Of a stretch of DNA of 17,065 nt, positions 1-6,870 are shown in pieces. The position numbers and the translations under genes are program-made. Source of the DNA: Zasmidium citrigriseum (Eukaryota; Ascomycota; Dothideomycetes; Mycosphaerellales; Mycosphaerellaceae). The stretch covers positions 1 to 17,065 of the forward strand of contig NHNW01000122.1 of NCBI GenBank assembly GCA_002786025.1, in the 5' to 3' direction. The first letter of the stretch is position 1. Each line of letters begins with the position of its first letter. The notes under the pieces were generated by a model. That model had not been told where the DNA came from, did no database searches, and saw nothing but the letters and a program-made list of their open reading frames with translations.

Positions 1-1713
1 CACTACCCCTCCCCTCCCCCTCAAACCCATACCCAAACCCCCTCCCCCGTCTCCCATACCCACCCACCCCCCTCGCATCAACAATCATCCGCAACCTCTC
101 CCTGCGATCCGCAATCCTCGCATCCAAATCCTCCGCGTAACCATTCCCATACTTCCTCGCACGCTTGCCTTCTCGCTTGGGAGATTTTCCGCGCTCGACC
201 CGCCGCATGTCTTTGTACAGGGCGCGGTCTCGTTTACGCTGGTGTTTGAGGTCGTGGGGGTTGAGTTTTCCGCCGGAGACGAGCGAGAGGAGGCCGCCGG
301 TGTACATGGGGTGGGAGGGGTCTGAGAGGGGGGATTTGAAGGCGCGGGGTTGGGTTTGGGTTGTGAGGGTGGAGTTGGGGTCTTGGATCGCCTGGAGGGT
401 GTTAGGGGTGATGTTGGAGAGGTTGGGTGGGAACTTACGTATTGCATCTGTGCTCTGCGGTCGAGGTAGTCCGCGAGGAACTTCTTTGCGTCTTTGGTCT
501 TGTCTTTGAAGGTTTCGGGGCCGTCGTGCGAGAGCTTGTAGTCGATGTCTGGAAAGATTAAGGGTGCGGCTTCGGGGAGTTCGATTGTGCCTCGCGTGGT
601 TCCGCTGGCGAGGCGGAGGTTCTGCATGCGTTCGTTCATGCTTCTGTCACCGGAGTCGTGGGAGATAGTACGGGCGTACTTGGCGATGGATTGGTTGGTG
701 GAGACATCGACTTGCTCGGGACGGATCATTGAGACTAGGCTTGTCAACGGGCCTGAAGAGCCTGCTGCTGCTTGCATTTCGGCGTCGGATTTGTATTTGA
801 TGATCATGGCATAGAGTCCAGCTGGTTTGAAGAGCTCTTCATTCATGCGGTCGAGGAAATTGTTCGTCCTGGATCGGGTCTGCACCTCTGCTCCCACGCC
901 AGCTGCCACTTGAGCGACCGTACACACGGCCATGGCGATGACCGAAGGGGCGAAGCCAGCTATTGCGGCTGCTACCTGAATGGCCGGGAAGATTGGAGAA
1001 GCCTGTGAGCTCTTATGGAAGTTCTTCAAGAACTTGATGAAGGTCTTCTCGTCAATCCCGCAGTCTGCCAAAACCGGCGCATACGCTCGAACGAATCCAC
1101 GAGCCTTCTTGCGAGGACGGCGTTGGGGGATGATGACTGGGCACGGGAGCTGGTTTCGTTGAAGGGGCTGATCGGTCGGATCTGCTTGCGAGGGCGGCGG
1201 TGGAGGTGGAGGCACAGATTCTGCCATGACTTCTCGCACAAGGTCGTCGACCGTCTCGCCTTCTTTCATGGCCTCAGACTCTTCGTACGAGGGTAGACTT
1301 TGAGTCTCGCTTGCGTCCGGCGTGAGTATTTCGTCCAGTTCCCAGTCATCGGAATCTTCTTCGAGGTCTTCGATGGATATATTTTCGATGTCTGAGTCGG
1401 ATGTATCGTCCTCCCATCGTTCTACCCCGTCTTTCGTGTCGGATGTTGGTGCTTGACCTGTCTGCAGAGTGGTCTCGGATTCAGCAGCTACATCTGCATA
1501 GGCTGGAGGTGCATCTGAGGGCGTCTCTCTTGAATGGCTTGGAGGAGATGTAGTGGCTTCTCGAGGAGTTGTAGTCAGGTCTTGCTGGGAGGCACTGCGA
1601 GCTTCCTGTTGACTCCGTCGATGTTCTCTGTATTCTTGCGCCATTCCAACGCCCTGGCCCACGAGCTTCGCGAGACCGCCAATGGGCCCTCCACGACCAC
1701 GACCGCGAGGCAT
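1..1713 (-). CDS. Conserved fungal protein of unknown function, two exons, 3' end outside the window
   Basis: I do not recognise a named family. The coding parts are 1713-439 (425 codons) and 391-1 (130 codons and continuing), joined in phase 0 over a GTAAGT...CTAAC...CAG intron. I start at the ATG at 1713, giving MPRGRGRGG; it has A at -3, and the longer frame upstream only begins with TTG. Residues about 1-13 are Arg/Gly rich. PPAY (about 69-72) and LPSY (about 140-143) look like WW-domain ligands. Residues 100-130 are strongly acidic, a run of seven Pro follows at about 168-174, then a basic patch RRPRKKAR at 198-205. A likely folded core at about 204-313 holds an Ala/Gly-rich hydrophobic stretch (240-273) and a FLDRMNEELF motif. 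Exon 2 is basic and then Gly/Arg rich. Composition is normal, with CA and TG common, so it escaped RIP. Without splicing the frame reaches a stop at 85, which I regard as an artefact. Confidence 0.85.
392..438 (-). other. Spliceosomal intron, 47 bases
   Basis: Read on the minus strand, the donor is GTAAGT (438-433) directly after the TAC codon at 441-439. A branch-point match CTAAC lies at 405-401, and the acceptor CAG ends at 392. Length and signals are typical of filamentous fungi. Removing it joins two frames in phase 0 and exchanges a low-complexity Pro/Ser tail for a charged, protein-like exon 2 containing HPMYTGGLLSLVSGG. It also removes the stop at 85. Confidence 0.85.
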
Positions 1714-2031
1714 AGTGGAGATTGTAAAGAGCTTGTAAGGAGCTTGTATATGGAAATCAAATGGTGGGTTGGGTTGATGGAAAGAAGCTGAGGGAGCTGA
1801 GGAGCTCAAATATATGCCATTGAGATCAGTCTACTAGGATATGGTGGACTTGATGTATACCGTATTCAGCTCTGGCGTGCAGCATCGGCCGAAGCGACGT
1901 GAGCTCAGCCTCGGAGTGGACTGGCCGTGAACCACTCCAGGGCAGGCAAGCAAGTGAATGTTTGGCGGGAGGTTGGTCGCGGTGACAGGGATTGCGAGCT
2001 TAGGCCCAGCAAGCTTCGGCTAGACCGCACC
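1714..2031 (-). promoter_or_regulatory. Upstream region and probable promoter of the minus-strand gene
   Basis: No gene is supported in these roughly 320 bases. On the minus strand the 100 bases before the ATG at 1713 are rich in pyrimidines, as in many fungal 5' leaders. A TATA-like CATATATTT lies at about 1818-1808. CA and TG are frequent, so this stretch is not RIP-mutated. The exact transcription start cannot be read from sequence. Confidence 0.4.
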
Positions 2032-2165
2032 TTAGGGGTCGTTTACTTGGAACTGCAGTTCCTCTGTAGTAGGTTTTTCGACCGCTCCAGTCGCCGCTGG
2101 CCACTGCAGCAGCCTAGTAGATAGATTACTTTTTGCTACAGTGCAGTAGCAATTTAGAACTGTAG
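2032..2165 (+). repeat. Possible left end of a PIF/Harbinger-type DNA transposon (TTA target site plus terminal repeat)
   Basis: TTA at 2032-2034 is followed by GGGGTCGTTTACTTGG. This resembles the G-rich 'GGG..GTTT' ends of PIF/Harbinger elements, which duplicate a three-base TWA site. Inside it are a perfect 14-base palindrome GGAACTGCAGTTCC (2049-2062), further CTGCAG/TGCAG copies near 2104 and 2143, and an inverted repeat TTGCTAC/GTAGCAA at about 2134-2153. Such subterminal clusters are usual in these elements. A Myb/SANT-like frame, the second protein of Harbinger elements, follows downstream. No matching right end was found, so this is an inference. The segment keeps its CA/TG content, unlike everything to its right. 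Confidence 0.4.
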
Positions 2166-2583
2166 TCTAGTCTACTATAGTCTCTAATAGCGTATTTATT
2201 TATAACTATAGATACGAAGTTAGACCTATACGTAACCCTTAGATAGCTTAGATAGGCCTACTAAACTTTAGATCTATTATAATTAGGAGCTCGCTTACTA
2301 CCTCTTATTTCAATAATACAATAATATCTATATAGGCCTTATATTAAGATAATTTTTATATTACTAGAAAGCGCTACTTTTACGCTTTCTAACGAACTAA
2401 TAATCGTATAAAATACTACTCTCTCCGCCGCTTACTACTTACTCGAAGTCGCGTTAAGAAAGCTAATACCTAAACCCTAAATCCTTTACCTAACTTTAAT
2501 TATAAGCTTAGCCTAACGATATCTCCTTCTCCTAAGATAAGTCTTAAGTAGATACCTTTTAGGCTAACGTTAATACCTAAAAT
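2166..2583. other. RIP-mutated non-coding stretch before the Myb/SANT-like frame
   Basis: I see no gene in these 418 bases. An inverted repeat AGAAAGCG/CGCTTTCT with a 9-base loop lies at about 2366-2390. A TATAAAA box at 2407-2413 could be the old core promoter of the frame starting near 2584. A short CCTAAACCCTAAATCC stretch near 2469-2484 resembles telomere repeat but is too short to mean anything. Confidence 0.4.
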
Positions 2584-3600
2584 ATATAAATAGAAGACGG
2601 CTAGTAGGATAAGAAACTAACTTAGACCTACTCGAGGGATAAGGCGCTCTTAAACGAATATAATAATAAGATTAAGCTTAATTAATATCGTAATAAGCTT
2701 CTACGTACTAATAGAAGGTAAGACTTAATAAAGAAGATATTTACCTTCTATAGAAGAGAGGTTTTATAGAATTAAATTAGAAGTAGGCTAGATATATATA
2801 AGAAGCTATATAGAGCGTTTATAGCGCTTAAGAGAGAGTCTAGATTTAGCTTAGATTATATTATAGGTACTATTACTATAGAGGATAAGGTTTAGAAGGA
2901 ATATCTTACTATAGCGAGCTATAAGGATATAAAGAGGTTACGAGACAAACTAATACCCTTCGTAGTATAGTATAAGAATATCTTTAGTAATAGGATAGCT
3001 ACTAGTAAGTACGCGACTAGCGCTAGTAAGAAGGTACCCTTACTAGCTATAGTAATAATAGATATTAACCTATTTTTAGATAATAAGCTACTTAGGTTAG
3101 CGTAGTAGTAGCCTAAACCTTTAGTAGTAATACTAGCTAAATTATAGGAGCTAGCTACGTTAATATAGGAGTTATCTAGTAAGAAGCGTACTACTAGTAC
3201 CCCCCTTACTCTAGTAGCTATAGCTAAGATTACGAAGACTACTAGAGTAATAGTACTTAGTAAGGCTCTTAAAACTAGACTACTTATACTAAAGTAAGTA
3301 CTAATTATCGCTATAGCCTATAGTAAGATTAAGAATAACTTCTACGAGCTAGACTATAATCTATATAGAGTAGCGAGTAGGCGCTTCTATAATAGTACCT
3401 ATAAGGCTTAAACCTTTATTAAAGGTAGCGAAGTCTACTATAGGCGCTAGCTCCTTAACCTAGCTAATAACGAGAGTATCGACGTCGAGGGTATTTAAGG
3501 TCTTAATAACTTCGATTAGTAACTAGCCGATTATATTAACGACCCTAAGGCTAATAAAATACTAGCTAAGAAGCGAGTAGGCCTATATAGATAGTTATAC
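2584..3600 (+). pseudogene. RIP-inactivated Myb/SANT-like DNA-binding protein, probably transposon-encoded
   Basis: A single frame (codons starting at 2584, 2611, 2941) reads for about 330 codons with only TAA/TAG interruptions at positions expected for Gln or Trp. Near the N-terminus LT*TYSRDKALL (about 2617-2652, the star being a former Trp or Gln) resembles the start of a Myb/SANT helix set. At about 2868-3010 EDKV*KEYLTIASYKDIKRL, then a conserved RDKLIPF and FSNRIATSKYA, match the layout of fungal Myb/SANT-like proteins, where a Trp-containing segment is followed by 'hKPfp.yd.l..ifG...AtG'. A low-complexity Lys/Thr/Ser-rich part follows. Such proteins accompany PIF/Harbinger transposases, and a Harbinger-like end lies 550 bases upstream, but no transposase was found. 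The family call is from memory of the pattern and is moderate; the coding nature of the frame is more certain. Confidence 0.5.
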
Positions 3601-4199
3601 TATCTATATTAAGCTTAAGTTTTAAGAGGAGGAAGATATTTCGGATTTATTACTCCTACCCTTTTACTACGCTACTAAATAATTTCCTCTATACTTGTTC
3701 TTTAATAGGCCTTACTAATAGTATTATAAGATACTCTATATAAGTTTTTATATTATTCTAATAGTTATATATTAGGTTATATAGTTATATATATTAGAAG
3801 TTAATATATTAAATCTCCGCTTTATAACGCTAAAACCCCTTAATTTCTTTTAAAGTTAAAGAAGAGTTAGTTTATAGTACTATCCTAGCTCTTCCTAGCG
3901 GCTTCTATCTATACTATAAATTTATATAGAAGTATTATTAGTTTCTAGCTATTTAATTAGCTTAGAAGCTACTCCGAGCTTTTACGCTAGGATAGCGTAG
4001 GACTATAACTTACTAGAACTCTATTAGCCGTAGCTTAGATTCCTCGGATTTATAGCTACTCTACTAAGCTCTATTTTACTATAAATCTAGCTTTTAAAAT
4101 TAATACCTTCTCGTAATACTATATACCTACTACCTTACCTACTATATAATCTCGATATTAGCGATTTATATATAAGAGTAGCGCTATAATTTAATATAC
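3601..4199. other. RIP-mutated sequence without a recognised gene
   Basis: About 600 AT-rich bases with no frame I can assign on either strand. The Myb/SANT-like frame may run a little into it. At 3720-3815 there is a TA-rich patch with repeated TAGTTATATA-like words. It may be the rest of the DNA transposon, or the flank into which element A inserted. Confidence 0.4.
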
Positions 4200-4272
4200 T
4201 TTAGTATAGGATTAGGCGTATAATAGATAAGGGGGGGGGAAAGCTAGATTTAGCTAGATATAATAACTTAAG
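4200..4272 (-). repeat. Element A 3' LTR, distal (U5-side) fragment
   Basis: This is the continuation of the A LTR on the far side of the element B insertion. It ends with the TTAAG target duplicate at 4268-4272. It includes a run of nine G at 4231-4239. The left limit is an estimate. Confidence 0.4.
4268..4272. repeat. Target-site duplication of element B, left copy (TTAAG)
   Basis: TTAAG directly precedes the left LTR of B at 4273. The identical five bases directly follow the right LTR at 6667-6671. Five-base duplications are the rule for Ty3/Gypsy integrases. Confidence 0.85.
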
Positions 4273-4433
4273 TAATACGAGGCCGTATAAGAGCGTAGTA
4301 ATAGGTTAATATCGTATCTAGTACTCGCGATAGAGAGTCTAACTAAGAGCGAAGGAAGTAAGAAGAAGTAGGCATTACGCTAAGACGCTAAGGTTACGTA
4401 CTATTTATTACCTTAGGTAGCTACTCTATAATA
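4273..4433 (-). repeat. Element B 3' LTR (161 bp)
   Basis: It aligns without gaps to 6506-6666 with 19 differences, 17 of them transitions. Five pairs of adjacent changes are CG in one copy and TA in the other. The minus-strand order is TATTATAGAG at the U3 start and CTCGTATTA at the end. Confidence 0.9.
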
Positions 4434-4449
4434 CTACTCCCCCTCTCTA
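4434..4449 (-). other. Polypurine tract of element B
   Basis: The minus strand reads TATAGAGAGGGGGAGTAG immediately before the LTR start TATTATAG. This is the expected plus-strand primer position, and it resembles the AAAGGGGGGGGTAG tract of element A. Confidence 0.7.
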
Positions 4450-4860
4450 TATACGACGTCCTCGGCGTATCTAAAGATTAAAAATAGTATACCTATTATA
4501 TAAATCTATCGTAGTAGGCTTAATCGAGGTTATAGAGGGTAGGTAGTATAGGTATTATCTAGTTAAAGTTATAAAAGTTAAAGGAGTTTCTCGAGCTATA
4601 ATTAGCTAATAGCTAAAGTATATCTAATCGCTCGCTTCTAAGTTAAATCGTCGTTTAGCGGTATTTTAGCGTTAGCTAATTAGAGGCTAGGAAATAGGTA
4701 CTAATAATATTATATAATATATAGTACTCTTAAGAGTAATAGCGGAGCTAGTAGTAGTACTAGCGTAGGTCGTAATATCGCTTACTTATAGAGGTTATTA
4801 CTACTAGGTAGCGTTTAAATAGGTATTAGTATTATAGCTATAATAGCCTAGCTACTAGTA
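4450..4860. other. Element B 3' untranslated region
   Basis: No frame is supported between the end of the gag-like frame (about 4860) and the polypurine tract. The sequence is RIP-mutated and of low complexity, with several TAGTAGTAG-type words. Confidence 0.5.
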
Positions 4861-6200
4861 CTAAAAGTAGTAGTTATTAGCTCTTAACTTATCCTTCTCT
4901 TACTTAGTAAGTAGTAGTAAGTAGGTAGTAGTAAGTACTAATAGAAGCTCGTCGCTATCTAATAGGTACTCGTTATTAGTATTAGAGAGTAGTAGCTCGT
5001 TATCTAAGTTAGGCTTAGTAATAAAGATAGCGCTATTACTAGTAGTAGAGGTATTACTAGTAGTAATAGAGCGTCTAATTAAGCGTAGGGCGCGTATAGT
5101 AGGAGAAGCGACGTATAAAGCGAGGAACGAGTAAGTACTCGAGCGACTCCCTTAGTACGCCCTAGAGTAAGAAAAATAATTAGACTTAGGTACCTTCCTT
5201 CCTAGGTATTTAGATATATAGAGGGTTAGTAAGCTAGGGTAGGCTTCGAGAGGAAAACCTATATATATAAATCTAGCGCGCGCTATAATTAGTTAAAAAA
5301 GAACTAGAAAATCGTAATTAGCTAGGCTATTCTACTAGCGGATTTTAGCTTCTTAGATTCGCCGCTCTAAAGAACTTTAAAACTTACTATAATAGCGTCG
5401 TTATCGAAAAAGTATTATTAAAAAGAGACGTCGTCGAGAGAAAGTATTATCGATAAAGGAAAAGTATCGCTAGAAGGGGTTATCGTTAAAAGTAGAGACG
5501 TTAAAGCTATTATATAAAGGCTTCGAAAGCTGTAACGAGCTTACCTCCTAGGATAGCGTAGTATACGCTATCCGCCCTACGCTTACTTCTATAAGTACGA
5601 TAGGCTTTCGAAGGTATTATTTTATAGTTACTATCGACTTACTATAGGTAGTCGCGAAAGGCGTAGAGGTTATTAAAGGTACGTCTACGGACGTCTCTAT
5701 AATAGTCGTTATTTAGCTTATCTTTAAGATATTATTATAGCTCCTTATTATCGTCGCTACGAAGGTAGAGAATATAGATTACGAACTATACTTAGAAGGT
5801 ATCGAAGGATTTACTATCGAGTTACTATAGGTCTCTAAACTAGTATTACTTCCGAACCTTAACGTAACGGTCTCTAAAAGAGTCGTTAAGTTTAGCGAGT
5901 ACTTATTAGTATATTATAAATATATAGAGCTATAGGCTAATAAGGTTAAAGGCGGTACTAGTTATATAGATTATTACTAGCTAAACCTTCTCTTCTTTAG
6001 TATAGGTATCGCCTAGGCGCTATAGATACTAGTCTATCTTTTACTTCTACTTAGGGAATAAGAGCTCGTTCTCTCGGTTCTCGCCTAAGAAGTTAGGTAG
6101 TAGTTTTAGTAGTCTATAAGGGCGTCGAGTCGGCGCTAGAGTTACTTATACTAGTATTAGAGCTAGTAATAGATTAAAGGGTAGTACGTTATAGAGCTCG
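4861..6200 (-). pseudogene. Element B gag, RIP-inactivated
   Basis: One minus-strand frame (codons beginning at 6181, 5884 and so on) reads from about 6200 to about 4860 with only TAA/TAG interruptions. The middle resembles the Retrotrans_gag capsid domain: LAKLNDSFRDRYVKV (about 5899-5855), then SFDTF and LRSDDNKEL followed by KDKLNNDYYRDVRRRTF (about 5810-5680). These match the usual 'L..rFgd......a...l..L.q...s...y...F' and 'LrrgL...' segments. The C-terminal part is Ser/Thr/Asp rich (NTNNEYLLDSDELL, about 4985-4944). A zinc knuckle is not clear. Element B has no pol, so this was its only protein. Confidence 0.6.
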
Positions 6201-6505
6201 TCGTCGCGCTCTCGCTTAATCTTATACTTAATTTCCTATTTAATACCTATAATAGCGTATATAAGTAGGCCTATAGCGGTCTCGAGACCTTAGCCTATTA
6301 TAAGTTAACTACTAGCGTAGTAAGCGCTACTAAGTCGAGAGTAAAGGATTACTAGCGCTCGTATACTACTAGATTAAGTAACTATAGGCGTCTTATACGC
6401 TACTAAGTCGTTTAAGGGTATTTAAGAGCGCTATAACTACTATAGTCGACGGACGGCTCTACGAGCTACTATAGCTCTTCTAGTACCTATTATAATCGCG
6501 AGTAA

Positions 6506-6666
6506 TAATATAGGGACGTATAAGAGCGTAGTAATAGGTTAATATCGTATCTAGTACTTACGATAGAGCGTCTAACTAAGAGCAAAGGAAGCGAGAAGAA
6601 GTAGGCGTTATACTAAGACGCTAGGGTTATATACTATTTACTACTTTAGGTAGCTACCCTATAATA
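6506..6666 (-). repeat. Element B 5' LTR (161 bp)
   Basis: It is the partner of 4273-4433, with the same length and no gaps. It should hold the old promoter, and internal sequence follows at 6505 reading downward. The primer binding site there (minus TTACTCGCGATTAT) does not show a clear TGG tRNA match. Confidence 0.9.
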
Positions 6667-6855
6667 TTAAGCTAGTATAAGGGGCTAACTAAAGGAGTAG
6701 GCGAAATATATTATATCTAAATACTCGATAATCTACGAAAGAGATAGCTAGGAAAGCGGGCTAGTTATAGGTTTAGGGCGCTAAGCTAGGCGTTAGCGGC
6801 CTAACCCGTATTACGTAACTAGGCGTTACTAGCGCGTTTACCTTAGCCCGTAATA
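6667..6855 (-). repeat. Element A 3' LTR, proximal (U3-side) fragment
   Basis: On the minus strand the LTR starts TATTACGGGC at 6855, TGTTACGGGC before RIP, directly after a polypurine tract. It runs to the TTAAG at 6671-6667, where element B begins, and resumes at 4272. Confidence 0.7.
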
Positions 6856-6870
6856 CTACCCCCCCCTTTA
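6856..6870 (-). other. Polypurine tract of element A
   Basis: The minus strand reads TTAAAGGGGGGGGTAG just before the LTR start at 6855 and just after the end of the pol frame. This fixes both the orientation and the 3' LTR start of element A. Confidence 0.75.

Larger units (their letters stand above)
4273..6666 (-). mobile_element. Element B: complete 2394-bp non-autonomous LTR retroelement with gag only
   Basis: Two 161-base direct repeats (4273-4433 and 6506-6666) flank 2072 internal bases and are bordered by TTAAG on both sides. On the minus strand each LTR begins TATTATAG and ends ATTA, that is TGTTATAG...ATCA before RIP, so the usual TG...CA ends are present. A purine-rich tract (minus AGAGAGGGGGAG) touches the 3' LTR, and a gag frame lies on the minus strand, so the orientation is minus. 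No protease, RT or integrase is visible. It would have needed enzymes from another element. It is inserted in the 3' LTR of element A. Confidence 0.88.

Noticed and set aside
85..391. Unspliced C-terminal reading of the minus-strand gene ending at a stop at 85
   Set aside because: It requires reading through a canonical GTAAGT...CTAAC...CAG intron and gives a low-complexity Pro/Ser tail. Splicing gives a charged, protein-like exon in phase.
165..1791. Plus-strand open frames of 60-114 codons opposite the gene
   Set aside because: They are antisense shadows with biased composition and no domain-like features.
1714..1809. Longer N-terminus of the minus-strand gene
   Set aside because: The extension starts with TTG, not ATG, and the first ATG is at 1713 with a good context and a typical Arg/Gly start.
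1927..2124. Plus-strand 65-codon open frame
   Set aside because: It crosses from unique sequence into the proposed transposon terminus and has no recognisable protein features.
2465..2490. Telomere-like CCTAAACCCTAAATCC
   Set aside because: Only about two imperfect units inside mutated sequence; not a telomere repeat array.
3810..3835. ACGCTAAAACCCC-TTA as right terminus of the Harbinger-like element
   Set aside because: It shares only the C run and TTA with the reverse complement of the left end; the match is too weak and the space too small for a transposase.
4225..4250. Run of nine G as a polypurine tract of a plus-strand element
   Set aside because: No LTR start or plus-strand pol is linked to it. 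It lies in the sequence that becomes contiguous with the A LTR once B is removed.
4900..4945. Short GTAAGTAGTA-type tandem pattern that could pass for a repeat array
   Set aside because: The units are irregular with no spacers. It is a low-complexity coding tail of element B gag after RIP, not a CRISPR or satellite.
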